Below are positions 6,753 to 15,698 of a stretch of 34,451 nucleotides of DNA, in pieces (the first letter of the stretch is position 1; each line of letters opens with the position of its first letter). Location: assembly GCA_017451625.1 (NCBI GenBank), contig JAFTNY010000052.1:1-34451 (forward strand), in the 5' to 3' direction. This DNA is from Alphaproteobacteria bacterium. Its GTDB lineage: Bacteria; Pseudomonadota; Alphaproteobacteria; Rs-D84. The notes below the pieces were generated by a model. That model made no database searches. It saw nothing but the letters and a program-made list of their open reading frames with translations, and had not been told where the DNA came from. The translations under genes were made by a program, and so were the position numbers.

Positions 6753-8009
6753 ATGGTGAAAATGCAAGCAGAAAATACAAAAAACGATATAAAAACATTA
6801 TCTTTTGGGTGCAGACTGAATGCGTTGGAGTCTGAAAAGATAAAAAATATGCTGAAACCGCATATTTGCGCGGCGATTGTGGTCAATACCTGTGCCGTCA
6901 CAGCCGAGGCGGAAAGACAATCCGGTCAGGTAGTGCGAAAATTAAGTCGCGAAAACCCAAACGCGCCATTATTTATCACCGGATGTGCGGCGACACGAAA
7001 TCCCGACATGTTTGCACAGATACCAAACACTGTGGTTATACCAAACAAAGATAAATTAAATCTGGGGACGTATGTTAGTGCGTTGGCAACGGCTGCATGC
7101 GATACAACAACACCACAAATTACAAAGTTTAATCATACAGATAGCAAACTGTCCAAACAATTTGTGCAAATTCAAAATGGATGCAATCATCACTGTGCCT
7201 ACTGTATAACGCGGGCGTTGCGTGGGCCGTCTGTGTCGTTTGAATATGATGCCATATTGGCAGATGTACGCGCGGCGGTGGCCGACGGATTTGGCGAAAT
7301 CGTACTGACCGGAATTGATATTGCGTCGTATGTACGCCAAGAAGACAATCAGGTAATAATGCTGTCTGGGTTGTGTCAGCGACTGTTGAACGATGTGCCA
7401 GAGATTCAACGGTTGCGCCTGTCATCTGTTGATCCGGCGGTGCCAGATGTAAAAAACATTATTGATTTGATACTGCGTGAACCACGAATGATGCCACACA
7501 TGCACTTTTCAATGCAGTCGGGTTCAAATCCAATTTTGCGTGCCATGGGGCGGCGACATACAGCCCAGACTGTACGTGATTTGGTAGAACGCGCATGCGG
7601 GAAAATTACATTCAGTTGGGATATAATTTGTGGGTTCCCCAGCGAGTCAGACGAATTGTTTAACGAAACTGTTGCGTTGGCACAAGAAACAAAACCAATA
7701 AAAATTCACGCTTTTCCGTTTTCACCACGTCCAGACACGCCTGCGGCATATATGCCGGAACAGGTTGACAGGTCTGTATCAAAAAAACGTGTGAAAATTA
7801 TTGATGATTTAGCAAATAAAAACCGATCAGATTTTATGGGGGCGCAAATCGGAAATACAGTTCAGGTTTTGGTCGAAGAAAACAATATGGCCCGATGCCC
7901 GCACGATATTCCTGTACGAATTGAGGGGACCACCCTGCCCGCGCGAACGATTTGTGATGTAAAACTGATCGATGTTGATGGCGATTATTTTATTGGCAAA
8001 GTAATTTAG
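6753..8009 (+). CDS. mtaB: tRNA (t6A37) methylthiotransferase, MtaB type
   Basis: Radical SAM enzyme that converts t6A37 to ms2t6A in tRNAs reading ANN codons, using two 4Fe-4S clusters. The N-terminal MTTase domain has its three cluster cysteines at C20 (SFGCRLN), C47 (VNTCAVT) and C78 (ITGCAA). The radical SAM motif is CNHHCAYC (C144, C148, C151), followed by GEIVLTGIDI, RLRLSSVDP and a C-terminal TRAM-like region. The SFGCRLN start pattern and 418-residue length fit MtaB better than MiaB or RimO. The start may be 6753 or 6762; the second is better spaced from GGATGG. It is first in a co-directional run with dacF, holB and tatD. Confidence 0.88.
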   Translation: MVKMQAENTKNDIKTLSFGCRLNALESEKIKNMLKPHICAAIVVNTCAVTAEAERQSGQVVRKLSRENPNAPLFITGCAATRNPDMFAQIPNTVVIPNKDKLNLGTYVSALATAACDTTTPQITKFNHTDSKLSKQFVQIQNGCNHHCAYCITRALRGPSVSFEYDAILADVRAAVADGFGEIVLTGIDIASYVRQEDNQVIMLSGLCQRLLNDVPEIQRLRLSSVDPAVPDVKNIIDLILREPRMMPHMHFSMQSGSNPILRAMGRRHTAQTVRDLVERACGKITFSWDIICGFPSESDELFNETVALAQETKPIKIHAFPFSPRPDTPAAYMPEQVDRSVSKKRVKIIDDLANKNRSDFMGAQIGNTVQVLVEENNMARCPHDIPVRIEGTTLPARTICDVKLIDVDGDYFIGKVI

Positions 8010-8028
8010 AATTGTTAATATCAAAATC

Positions 8029-9207
8029 ATGAAAAAGAAAATTATTGCTGTTTTTTTGGCGTTGGTTGCAGGTGCAGCGAACGCCGGTGAATTCAAGACC
8101 AAGGCAAAATCTGCCTTTTTGATTGACTATGATTCTGGGGCAGAGATTGTTGCCAAAAACGCGGACACGTTGATGCCGCCGTCTTCTATGATTAAGTTGA
8201 TGACGTTGGCGGTGCTGTTTGACGAATTAAAGGCCGGAAATATAACAATGGACACGCGCTTTCCGGTGGGTGAAAATGCGGACTATAACCGCCCTGAATG
8301 GTATCCAGCCAGTAAAATTTGCCTGACCGCGGGTCAGACAATCAGTGTGCGCGATTTGATTTTGGGACTGATTGTGTTGTCGGGTGGGGATGCGTCTGTG
8401 GTGGTGGCGGAAAAGTTAGCCGGCAGTGAATCCGCCTTTACTGCGATGATGGAAAAGAAAGCGCGCAGTATCGGAATGGAACAGTCTACGTTTGGCAACG
8501 CCAGTGGATTGCCGGATCCAAACAACCTGATGACCAGTCGTGAATTGGCAATCTTGGCAGAACATTTGATTACAGATTACCCAGATATTTATCCGATGTT
8601 TGCAACCAAACGATTTGAATTCAAAGAACATCAGACAGATTGGTGTCGTGAATGGGGGCGGACACATACGGTAAATTATAACAAACTGTTGTTTAATATG
8701 CGTGGCGCAGACGGTTTAAAGACAGGACACACTGCGGATGGCGGTTATGGCATGGTGGCCAGTGCCAAGATTGGTGGACGGCGATTGATTGGGGTCATAA
8801 ATGGCTTTAACGGCAAAGGACACGAAGCATTGGCAGGCGAGATGAAAAAACTGTTAGAACATGGTTTTGCAACAACGACAAACAAAGTCTTTTACAGTCC
8901 AAATGACGCGGTTGCCGAGATTCCTGTGTGGTATGGTCGCCAACCAACCGTTGTTGCAACCGTTGGTAAACCTTTTGCGATTACGGTGGACAAGGAAGCA
9001 GGATTGAAAGGTGTTCGCGTTCTGGCACGATATGACGAACCGTTGATGGCACCGGTGCGCGCAGGGGACGAGATTGGACAACTGATTGCCGAACAAAATG
9101 GCAATGTGATTGCGCGTGCGCCACTGATTGCAAAAGACAAAGTTGGCAAAATCCAGTTTGTTGGGCGTATTATTAAAAATATCAAAGTTATGTTTGGGTG
9201 GGAATAA
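8029..9207 (+). CDS. dacF: D-alanyl-D-alanine carboxypeptidase (PBP5/DacF family)
   Basis: Periplasmic penicillin-binding protein that trims the terminal D-Ala of peptidoglycan pentapeptides. The signal peptide MKKKIIAVFLALVAGAANA precedes an S11 peptidase domain with the nucleophile motif PPSSMIKLM (S53, K56) and the KTG box (GLKTGHT, 231-233). The second active-site motif, normally SxN (SGN), reads SGGD at 118-121, so the usual Asn is Gly. A C-terminal PBP5-like beta domain follows, with an IIKNIKVMFGWE tail that may be the membrane-associating helix. It lies 19 nt behind mtaB without a clear Shine-Dalgarno, and 3 nt before holB. Confidence 0.9.
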   Translation: MKKKIIAVFLALVAGAANAGEFKTKAKSAFLIDYDSGAEIVAKNADTLMPPSSMIKLMTLAVLFDELKAGNITMDTRFPVGENADYNRPEWYPASKICLTAGQTISVRDLILGLIVLSGGDASVVVAEKLAGSESAFTAMMEKKARSIGMEQSTFGNASGLPDPNNLMTSRELAILAEHLITDYPDIYPMFATKRFEFKEHQTDWCREWGRTHTVNYNKLLFNMRGADGLKTGHTADGGYGMVASAKIGGRRLIGVINGFNGKGHEALAGEMKKLLEHGFATTTNKVFYSPNDAVAEIPVWYGRQPTVVATVGKPFAITVDKEAGLKGVRVLARYDEPLMAPVRAGDEIGQLIAEQNGNVIARAPLIAKDKVGKIQFVGRIIKNIKVMFGWE

Positions 9208-9210
9208 GAT

Positions 9211-10116
9211 ATGGCACCGCGAAAAAAACAATCTGCGGAATACCAATTTCCGCATCCGATGGAAAATGAACGACTGGTCGGGCATGCGGATACGCTGCGC
9301 AGTTTTATGGACGCGTGGGACAATCGGGACACACATCCGATACATCCAGTGTGGATGCTGACAGGCCCAAAAGGTATCGGCAAGGCAACATTGGCATATA
9401 AAATTGCAAAAATGGTGTATGGTAATGTTGGGGATTTCTTTATCATTGACCAAGAAAGAAATATCGACAAGGACGGCAAACCAAAACCGGACGGCAAGGT
9501 AATTTCGGTCTATACGGTTCGCGCAATGATTGATAAGATGCAGATGTCGTCAATGTCGGGCGATTGGCGTGTGGTATTGATTGATTCTGTGGATCAACTG
9601 AATACAGCGGCATCAAATGCAATACTGAAATTATTAGAAGAACCGCCGGCAAAAACACTGTTTTTATTGGTGGTGCATCAGTTGGCAAACGTTCTGCCGA
9701 CGGTGCGTTCGCGTGCGCGCGTTGAAAAAATGCGGCCGTTGACGATTTCGCAACTGCGCGAACTGTGCGCAAAATTCATACCGGACGACGAAGTCAGCAC
9801 TGAAACATTGCGGTTGGCCAATGGCAGTTTTGGTAAAATCGCAAACCTGAAAACATCGGGTGGCGATGTGATTTATGCTGAACTGATGGAATTGTTGGCA
9901 AACAATCACGCCAACAGTGCAGATGTAATGAACGTGGCAAAAAAAATTGCCCCTGCCCCTGAATTACATGGAATCTTGCTGGATGCGATTGCATCCCATG
10001 GTTTGGCAGACCTGTATCCGCGCGCAACACATGCGATTGCAGACATGCGGAATGTAAATCTGGAACCAGAAATTGGAATTTTTAAAATTATAATGGAAAT
10101 CAAGAAATGTTTATAG
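9211..10116 (+). CDS. holB: DNA polymerase III delta' subunit
   Basis: Clamp-loader subunit of the replicative polymerase. The 301-residue product has an AAA+ module with Walker A GPKGIGKAT (about 52-60), the sensor region RVVLIDSVDQLNTAASNAILKLLEEPP and an Arg-finger region VRSRARVEKM, typical of delta'. The zinc-finger cysteines of DnaX are absent, which argues against tau/gamma. It starts 3 nt after dacF and overlaps tatD by 10 nt, so translation is coupled. The pairing of holB with a TatD/YcfH hydrolase is also seen in E. coli. Confidence 0.9.
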   Translation: MAPRKKQSAEYQFPHPMENERLVGHADTLRSFMDAWDNRDTHPIHPVWMLTGPKGIGKATLAYKIAKMVYGNVGDFFIIDQERNIDKDGKPKPDGKVISVYTVRAMIDKMQMSSMSGDWRVVLIDSVDQLNTAASNAILKLLEEPPAKTLFLLVVHQLANVLPTVRSRARVEKMRPLTISQLRELCAKFIPDDEVSTETLRLANGSFGKIANLKTSGGDVIYAELMELLANNHANSADVMNVAKKIAPAPELHGILLDAIASHGLADLYPRATHAIADMRNVNLEPEIGIFKIIMEIKKCL

Positions 10117-10865
10117 ACACACATTGCCACCTGACAGACGACTACTGTCGCGGGGTGGACAGCAACGCAATAATTGCGCGTGCCGCAGATGCCGGCGTTG
10201 GTATGATTATATGCCCAACCGCAGATCCAAACGATATTCCGGCGGCATTGAATTTGGCCAACACACACAGTAATATATACTGCACCGTCGGGATTCACCC
10301 AGAATATGCACCGATGGATGTGGATACACACCTGACCGATGCGGTGTTGAATAATCCGCGCGTTGTTGGTGTTGGTGAAATCGGGCTGGATTATCATCAG
10401 CGCGACGACAATCGCGACCAACAAATCAAAATGTTTGAGCAGCAGTTAGAAATCGCAAAACGACATAATTTACCGGTGGCAATTCATACGCGCGATGCCG
10501 AAGAAGATACCGCCGCGATTCTGAATGGCGATGTGGGCGGTGTTATGCATTGCTTTACCAGTTCGTGGGATTTGGCCAAGAAGATGTTGGACCGCGGTTT
10601 CTTTTTTTCAGCCAGTGGGATTTTAACATTCAAGAACGCGCCAGACCTGCGCGAAACATTTGCCAAGATACCAACAGACCGGATTGTTATTGAAACAGAT
10701 GCGCCGTACTGTGCGCCGGTGCCATATCGCGGCCAGACGTGCGAACCGGCAATGGTTATTGAAACGGCGCGAATGTTGGCCCAAATAAAAAACATTCCCT
10801 TGGACGAATTAGAAACAATACTGATGGACAATGTACAGCGGTTGTACCCAAAGATTGTAATATAA
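10107..10865 (+). CDS. tatD: TatD family metal-dependent hydrolase
   Basis: TIM-barrel amidohydrolase of the TatD/YcfH group; members act as 3'-5' exonucleases or DNases. The motifs are in order: FIDTHCHLTD (metal His pair), VGEIGLDYH (bridging Glu), VAIHTRDA, GVMHCFTSS and IETDAPYCAP (final Asp). At 252 residues it is the usual length. It is the last gene of the mtaB operon, followed directly by a terminator hairpin. Confidence 0.92.
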   Translation: MFIDTHCHLTDDYCRGVDSNAIIARAADAGVGMIICPTADPNDIPAALNLANTHSNIYCTVGIHPEYAPMDVDTHLTDAVLNNPRVVGVGEIGLDYHQRDDNRDQQIKMFEQQLEIAKRHNLPVAIHTRDAEEDTAAILNGDVGGVMHCFTSSWDLAKKMLDRGFFFSASGILTFKNAPDLRETFAKIPTDRIVIETDAPYCAPVPYRGQTCEPAMVIETARMLAQIKNIPLDELETILMDNVQRLYPKIVI

Positions 10866-10866
10866 G

Positions 10867-10894
10867 AAAAAATGCGGCAGACGCCGCATTTTTT
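10867..10894 (+). terminator. Terminator after tatD
   Basis: A run of A, TGCGGC, AGAC loop, GCCGCA and six T. The symmetric A/T arms make it bidirectional, so it can also end the convergent 10929-11582 transcript. Confidence 0.85.
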
Positions 10895-10928
10895 AACTCT
10901 GACAACAAACCAGCGGCTGATTTTATTA

Positions 10929-11582
10929 TTAATGATCGTTTGACGACCAGTCGCTGCTGCTGGGGACATATGGACATGGACCTGCTTGATAGCCACTGCC
11001 GATTGTATCTGTGAATGGAACGTTGCCAGTAAGCACGCAAGATTCTATTCCTACTGGAAAAGAGGTGAAATTGGTATGACTTGCGTCTGCGGTTCCACCA
11101 TCGGGACATTTTTCGCATACTAACCCCGCCCCGAATGAGCTTCTTGGAACAAGGTATTCAGTTGTCGTATCATCACACCAACATACACCGTAGCTAAGCA
11201 AGGTATCAATGACACCCAATTCAATGGCGCGCTGCGACACCAAAAGAATTTCACCACTAGTATGGATCAAGTCATAAGTGTAAGATGTCGCATACGTAGC
11301 TGCATCTTGCGCCATCATATCGCTATAACTATTAAAAAAACTGCACGCATAACCGACACATCCACCAATATCGCCAAGACAGAAACTGATTACTTCATCT
11401 TTATGTGATTCAAACATAACTAATTCGTCATAGCCATAACACTCATTATTGTTCTGACACAAATCTATCATGCGTGTAATAAGGCACGCATAAAAATCTC
11501 CGGCCCATGTGCACCCATCAGATGTCGCGTTGGCCGAGGTTATTGTCATCGCCAAAGATAAACCGACGTTTAGATTCGGCAC
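10929..11582 (-). CDS. Cysteine-rich secreted protein A (shared leader family)
   Basis: Unrecognised protein of about 217 residues, read from GTG at 11582 (MPNLNVGLSLAMTITSANA). The first 20 residues look like the second half of a signal peptide with an Ala-x-Ala cleavage site after SANA. The mature part holds many cysteines, including CWCDD and CEKCPDGG, and is probably disulfide-bonded in the periplasm or outside the cell. No Shine-Dalgarno precedes the GTG. The frame stays open upstream to a TAA at 11616-11618, and beyond that a 12-codon frame starts at ATG 11654. The first 12 or so codons and the preceding 130 nt closely match gene 19909-20256, while the mature parts differ. The start codon is uncertain. 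Confidence 0.6.
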   Translation of the reverse strand: MPNLNVGLSLAMTITSANATSDGCTWAGDFYACLITRMIDLCQNNNECYGYDELVMFESHKDEVISFCLGDIGGCVGYACSFFNSYSDMMAQDAATYATSYTYDLIHTSGEILLVSQRAIELGVIDTLLSYGVCWCDDTTTEYLVPRSSFGAGLVCEKCPDGGTADASHTNFTSFPVGIESCVLTGNVPFTDTIGSGYQAGPCPYVPSSSDWSSNDH

Positions 11583-11719
11583 AAAGAGAGGGATAAAAAA
11601 TGCAGAAATCTGGGATTAAATTTTTGAGAGTATTGCCGAAGACAATCGTCCCATTGGATTCGGCAGTTATTTTTACCTTGTACACCGTATATTCTAGCGT
11701 CTTTGGCGATTTTTTGCAA
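11583..11719 (-). promoter_or_regulatory. Conserved promoter-leader module A
   Basis: Minus strand: TTGCAA (11714-11719), 17 nt, TAGAAT (11691-11696), then a leader of about 100 nt. It contains a 13-codon frame (ATG at 11654, TAA at 11616-11618) in frame with the cysteine-rich gene and exactly 72 nt before its GTG. It aligns over its whole length with 20257-20393; the 29 nt after the TAA are identical in both. Confidence 0.7.
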
Positions 11720-11778
11720 TATAATTTTTTGCAAGCGCGATTATCATGATGGATTTTAAGAAAATATGTCTGTTGCCA

Positions 11779-11806
11779 CTTGAAATCATTTTCTGATTAA
11801 CTATAT
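11779..11806 (+). promoter_or_regulatory. Heat-shock (RpoH-like) promoter of dnaK
   Basis: CTTGAA (11779-11784), 16 nt, CTATAT (11801-11806) resembles the alphaproteobacterial sigma-32 consensus (CTTG near -35, CYTAT near -10). Predicted start is about 11813, leaving a 29-nt leader with AGGAG. The rest of 11583-11841 belongs to the divergent leader module. Confidence 0.5.
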
Positions 11807-11841
11807 CGTGGGTAAGCAAATTTCTAATAGGAGTGAAAAAC

Positions 11842-13737
11842 ATGGGAAAAGTAATTGGTATTGATCTGGGGACAACGAATTCAGCCATGGCGTTCATGGA
11901 TGGTTCTGACCCAAAAATTATCGAAAATGCCGAAGGACAGCGTACAACACCATCTGTTGTTGCATTGACATCTGGTGGCGAACAGTTGGTCGGTATTACC
12001 GCAAAAAATCAGGCGGTAACAAATCCTGAAAATACAATTTATGAAATCAAACGTTTGATGGGATTGCGTTTTGACAGCCCTGCGGTAAAAGAAATCGCAG
12101 CACGCGTGCCATATAAAATTGTGGCGGGCGACAATGGCGACGCATGGGTTGAAATGGATGGTAAAAAATATGCACCATCCCAGATTTCTGCGATGATTTT
12201 GGCAAAGTTGAAAAAAGATGCAGAATCGTATCTGGGCGAAACAGTTACAGATGCAGTTATTACTGTCCCTGCGTACTTTAATGATTCCCAGCGTCAGGCA
12301 ACCAAGGATGCAGGACGTATCGCAGGCCTGAATGTTTTGCGTATCGTCAATGAACCAACAGCCGCCGCGTTGGCATATGGTTTAGACAAAGGCAAAGACG
12401 GCGTTATCGCAGTTTATGACTTGGGCGGTGGAACGTTCGACGTTTCTATCTTGGAAATTATCGATGGCGTATTCGAAGTGAAATCCACAAACGGTGATAC
12501 TGCGCTGGGTGGTTCAGACTTTGACGCGCGCATCTTGGAACACCTGATTGCAGAATTTAAAGCACAGTCGGGCATTGATTTGTCAGGCGACAAATTGGCG
12601 TTGCAGCGTTTAAAGGAAGCCGCAGAAAAGGCGAAAATCGAACTGTCATCCAAGACAAGCACAGATATTAACCTGCCATACCTGACCGCAGATGCGACAG
12701 GACCAAAGCACTTTAACACCACGTTGACACGTGCCAAGTTGGAATCTTTGGTTGCGGATCTGATTGAACGTACAATCGAACCATGCAAAAAAGCATTAAA
12801 AGATGCCGGTTTGGACAAATCACAGATTAACGAAGTTATCTTGGTCGGTGGTCAGACACGTATGCCAAAGGTTGCAGAAACAGTTAAAGAATTCTTTGGT
12901 CGCGAACCACACAAGGGCGTTAACCCAGACGAAGTTGTTGGTATGGGCGCAGCGATTCAAGGTGGCGTTCTGAAGGGCGATGTCAAAGATGTCTTGCTGT
13001 TGGACGTGACACCACTGTCGTTGGGTATTGAAACATTGGGCGGCGTATTTACACGTCTGATTGATCGCAATACCACAATCCCAACCAAGAAATCACAGGT
13101 GTTCAGTACCGCCGAAGATAATCAGTCTGCGGTTACTATCCGCGTATTCCAAGGCGAACGCGACATGGCGGCGGACAACAAACTGTTGGGCCAGTTTAAT
13201 CTGGAAGGGATTGCCCCTGCCCCACGTGGGATGCCACAGATTGAAGTTTCGTTCGACATTGACGCAAACGGTATCGTTCATGTGTCTGCCAAGGATAAAG
13301 GCACCGGCAAAGAACAGACGATTTCGATTAAATCAGATGGCGGTTTGTCCGAAGATGAAATCAAACGTATGGTTGACGAAGCCGCAGCCAATGCCGAAGC
13401 CGATAAATTAAAACGCGAATTGGCAGAGGCGAAAAATACTGCAGAAACCGCAATCTTTAGCATTGAAAAATCGCTGAAGGAACATGGCGACAAGATTTCT
13501 GAGGAAGAAAAGAAAACAATCGAAGATGCCAAAAAGGAATTGGCAGACGAATTGGCCAAGGCAGATGCAACAGCGGAATCCTTGAAAGCCAAGACAGATG
13601 CATTGTCTGAAAAGGCGATGAAGTTGGGCGAAGCGGTCTATAAAGCCGCACAGGCCGAACAAGCCGCCAATGCAGGTACCGAAGACAAGAAAAATGACGA
13701 TGGTACAGTTGATGCAGACTTTTCTGAAAAGAAATAA
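11842..13737 (+). CDS. dnaK: Chaperone protein DnaK (Hsp70)
   Basis: ATP-dependent chaperone working with DnaJ and GrpE. The 631-residue product begins [18 protein letters not shown] (phosphate-binding loop 1). It continues with [51 protein letters not shown] and [13 protein letters not shown], then the substrate-binding domain ([16 protein letters not shown]) and a lid ending in a charged tail (VDADFSEKK). The ATG at 11842 is chosen because AGGAG (11829-11833) sits 8 nt before it; the in-frame GTG at 11833 is inside that site. dnaJ and grpE are not next to it; the gene is monocistronic, closed by the terminator at 13761. Confidence 0.97.
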   Translation: MGKVIGIDLGTTNSAMAFMDGSDPKIIENAEGQRTTPSVVALTSGGEQLVGITAKNQAVTNPENTIYEIKRLMGLRFDSPAVKEIAARVPYKIVAGDNGDAWVEMDGKKYAPSQISAMILAKLKKDAESYLGETVTDAVITVPAYFNDSQRQATKDAGRIAGLNVLRIVNEPTAAALAYGLDKGKDGVIAVYDLGGGTFDVSILEIIDGVFEVKSTNGDTALGGSDFDARILEHLIAEFKAQSGIDLSGDKLALQRLKEAAEKAKIELSSKTSTDINLPYLTADATGPKHFNTTLTRAKLESLVADLIERTIEPCKKALKDAGLDKSQINEVILVGGQTRMPKVAETVKEFFGREPHKGVNPDEVVGMGAAIQGGVLKGDVKDVLLLDVTPLSLGIETLGGVFTRLIDRNTTIPTKKSQVFSTAEDNQSAVTIRVFQGERDMAADNKLLGQFNLEGIAPAPRGMPQIEVSFDIDANGIVHVSAKDKGTGKEQTISIKSDGGLSEDEIKRMVDEAAANAEADKLKRELAEAKNTAETAIFSIEKSLKEHGDKISEEEKKTIEDAKKELADELAKADATAESLKAKTDALSEKAMKLGEAVYKAAQAEQAANAGTEDKKNDDGTVDADFSEKK

Positions 13738-13760
13738 TAAAATGCACAAGAATAAAGAAT

Positions 13761-13787
13761 CCGCCAATTTGGCGGGTTCTTTTTTTA
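13761..13787. terminator. Bidirectional terminator between dnaK and tadA
   Basis: CCGCC-AATTT-GGCGG (13761-13775) followed by a T-run on the plus strand, with an A-rich 5' side for the minus strand. It serves the convergent dnaK and tadA transcripts. Confidence 0.8.
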
Positions 13788-14234
13788 TTTCTTATTGCGG
13801 CGTTGTGCGAAAAAGTCGCGCAACAACTGGGCCGATATGGGGGCCAGTTCGGGAACCTGATATACGTTGGGGTGCCACAGGTGGCGATCTGTGTCATAGA
13901 CGCGTGCGTTCGATGTTATGCCCCCGCCCTTTTCGTCGGTGGCGGCATAGTAAACGTTTTTTATGCGCGCAAAAGATATGGCGGTTGCGCACATTGCACA
14001 TGGTTCCAGCGACACATAAATATCGCAATCGTCCAAAAATTTGGTTCCCAGTTTTTTACACGCACGATTTATCGCAACAATTTCGGCATGCAGGGTTGGA
14101 TTTTTGCGCAGTTGCACCTGATTTTCACCGCGCGCAATAATTTTGCCGGCATGCACAATGACTGCGCCGATTGGCACATCATCATGGGCGGCGGCGCGTT
14201 TGGCGCAAATAATGGCTTGATTCATGAATTTCAT
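13785..14234 (-). CDS. tadA: tRNA-specific adenosine deaminase TadA
   Basis: Zinc deaminase that converts A34 to inosine in tRNA-Arg(ACG). The 149-residue product has the HAE motif (H49, E51) and PCAMC (78-82) that bind zinc and supply the catalytic Glu. VPIGAVIV near the N-terminus and the SNARVYD-like C-terminal loop are typical. It is divergent from rsmD with only 17 nt between start codons, too little for two ordinary ribosome binding sites. A TATAAA on the minus strand (14244-14249) lies 9 nt before the ATG. Confidence 0.93.
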   Translation of the reverse strand: MKFMNQAIICAKRAAAHDDVPIGAVIVHAGKIIARGENQVQLRKNPTLHAEIVAINRACKKLGTKFLDDCDIYVSLEPCAMCATAISFARIKNVYYAATDEKGGGITSNARVYDTDRHLWHPNVYQVPELAPISAQLLRDFFAQRRNKK

Positions 14235-14249
14235 ACTTTATACTTTATA
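14217..14249. promoter_or_regulatory. Overlapping divergent promoters for tadA and rsmD
   Basis: Plus strand: TTGATT (14217-14222), 16 nt, TATACT (14239-14244), then 7 nt to the rsmD ATG at 14252. Minus strand: TATAAA at 14244-14249, 9 nt before the tadA ATG at 14234. The two -10 boxes touch, each promoter reads through the other gene's start region, and neither gene has a Shine-Dalgarno. Confidence 0.55.
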
Positions 14250-14251
14250 GT

Positions 14252-14812
14252 ATGGATTCAAAATTGCAAATTATTTCAGGACAATTTCGTGGACGAAAAT
14301 TACAGTTGCCGCCAGATGCACGCCCAACACAAAATCGTGCGCGAATTGCACTGTTTAACATGCTAGAATCTGGAATCATCAATCCGGCCACGCCATTGAT
14401 TGTATGGGATGCGTTTGCAGGTTCTGGGGCGTTTGGGCTAGAGTGTTTGTCGCGATATGCGGGGGCGCGGGTTTTCCTGACCGATGTTGCGCCATCGTCT
14501 GTAAAGACAATTCGTGATAATTTAATGGCACTGGGTGCCGGTTCACAGGCATCTGTAATCCAAGGCGATGCCGTTGCGGCGGCAAATAAAATAGCGCCAC
14601 AGGCAAATTTGATATTTATTGATCCGCCCTATTCCGAATCAAATTTGGGGCGCAGTTTGATGGCACGTTTGGGAAAAATTGCACAAACTGGCACAATCGT
14701 CATTTGGGAACAAGAAGTCGGGAACCAGATAAATCCCAATGAAAATGTTTGGTCGGTATTACGCGATAAAACGTATGGTCGCGCACGATTTTTAATTCTG
14801 CAGAAAATTTAG
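14252..14812 (+). CDS. rsmD: 16S rRNA (guanine966-N2)-methyltransferase RsmD
   Basis: Methylates G966 in 16S rRNA. The 186-residue Rossmann methyltransferase starts KLQIISGQFRGRKLQLP and has the family PTQNRARIALFNML motif. The SAM-binding loop is DAFAGSGAFGLE (about 53-64) and the catalytic motif is DPPY (124-127). The transcript is probably leaderless, as the -10 ends 7 nt before the ATG. It is followed by rplY after 125 nt with its own promoter. Confidence 0.92.
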   Translation: MDSKLQIISGQFRGRKLQLPPDARPTQNRARIALFNMLESGIINPATPLIVWDAFAGSGAFGLECLSRYAGARVFLTDVAPSSVKTIRDNLMALGAGSQASVIQGDAVAAANKIAPQANLIFIDPPYSESNLGRSLMARLGKIAQTGTIVIWEQEVGNQINPNENVWSVLRDKTYGRARFLILQKI

Positions 14813-14843
14813 GTCATATATATTACTTTCATTATGTTTTTAC

Positions 14844-14871
14844 TTGATTTGTAGCAAATTTTAGGTAATAA
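14844..14871 (+). promoter_or_regulatory. rplY promoter and leader hairpin
   Basis: TTGATT (14844-14849), 16 nt, TAATAA (14866-14871). The leader then contains CATTGC (14881-14886) pairing with GCAATG (14897-14902) around a loop that includes a GGAG sequence, so a strong Shine-Dalgarno-like element sits partly in a hairpin 35 nt before the ATG. Confidence 0.5.
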
Positions 14872-14937
14872 TACGCGACGCATTGCACCCTTGGAGGCAA
14901 TGTGAAACATAAAACAAATGCTATAAAAGGATTAAAA

Positions 14938-15555
14938 ATGGCTATTGAATTAAATGCAGAAATTCGCAACGTTGCCGGCAAGGGGGCCGCACGTAGCATC
15001 CGCAATAACAAAAATATCCCCGCCGTTATCTATGGTGAAAAGAAAGCACCAGTCGCAATCGAATTGAACGGTCGCGAATTTGAAATGCTGTTGAAGACAG
15101 CGGGTTTGCGGACAAAATTGTTCCAAATCAAAACATCCGCAGGTACCGAAGACGCAATGTTGATGGACGTTCAGTATCATCCTGTGTCAGACGCGGCAAT
15201 TCACGCAGACTTTAAACGTATCGACGTTAAAAAGCCAGTTAACGTGGTTGTTCCTGTGGAAGTTATCAACGCAGAAACATCCAAGGGGTTGAAATTGGGT
15301 GGTACATTGAACTTTGCGGTACGTAAGGTTGCACTGCGTGGGTTGGTTGATGTTATCCCAGAAAAAATCATTATCGATTTGGTCAACCTGACAATCGGCG
15401 ACGTGGTTCATGGTTCTGATCTGGTATTGCCAGCAGGCGTTGAATTGGGTCTGCATCAGGCAGAATTGGCGTTCGCCACAATCGGCGGTAAAATGCCAAT
15501 GGAAGAAGACGAAAAAGCCAAGGCCGCGGCAATGGCTGCATCTGCAAAGAAATAA
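14938..15555 (+). CDS. rplY: 50S ribosomal protein bL25, Ctc type
   Basis: Binds 5S rRNA in the large subunit; the long form with a C-terminal TL5 domain is called Ctc. The 205-residue product starts MAIELNAEIRNVAGKGAARSIR, followed by IPAVIYGEKKAPVAIELNGREF. The beta-rich C-terminal domain has LRGLVDVIPEKIIIDLVNLTIGDVVHGSDL and ends in an Ala/Lys tail. The ATG at 14938 is preferred (AAAAGGA upstream, matches family N-termini). An in-frame GTG at 14902 follows GGAGG by 4 nt and would add 12 residues. A clear terminator follows. Confidence 0.93.
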   Translation: MAIELNAEIRNVAGKGAARSIRNNKNIPAVIYGEKKAPVAIELNGREFEMLLKTAGLRTKLFQIKTSAGTEDAMLMDVQYHPVSDAAIHADFKRIDVKKPVNVVVPVEVINAETSKGLKLGGTLNFAVRKVALRGLVDVIPEKIIIDLVNLTIGDVVHGSDLVLPAGVELGLHQAELAFATIGGKMPMEEDEKAKAAAMAASAKK

Positions 15556-15580
15556 TGCAGCGTCTGGTAATGATAAATTT

Positions 15581-15606
15581 AATCCCACCAAATGGTGGGA
15601 TTTTTT
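15581..15606 (+). terminator. Terminator after rplY
   Basis: AATCCCACCA (15581-15590) pairs with TGGTGGGATT (15593-15602) and runs into six T. Confidence 0.9.
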
Positions 15607-15654
15607 GTTGGCGCAGTGTTGTCGTTTCATGCTGTTGCATATTACCCTAAAACA

Positions 15655-15676
15655 AAAATCCCCGCCCTGCGGGGAT
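15655..15676 (-). terminator. Terminator after rpsD
   Basis: ATCCCCGC (15658-15665) and GCGGGGAT (15669-15676) around CCT. On the minus strand the hairpin is followed by TTTTTG. Confidence 0.85.
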
Positions 15677-15698
15677 CTTTGTTTGTATTCCGTTTCGA

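Noticed and set aside
11583-11654. In-frame TAA as evidence of a reassigned stop codon
   Set aside because: TAA ends many clear genes here (cas2, rpoZ, dnaK), and conserved proteins show no internal TAA, so the standard code is in use.
11833-11841. GTG start for dnaK
   Set aside because: The GTG lies within the AGGAG ribosome binding site; the ATG at 11842 has correct spacing and matches family N-termini.
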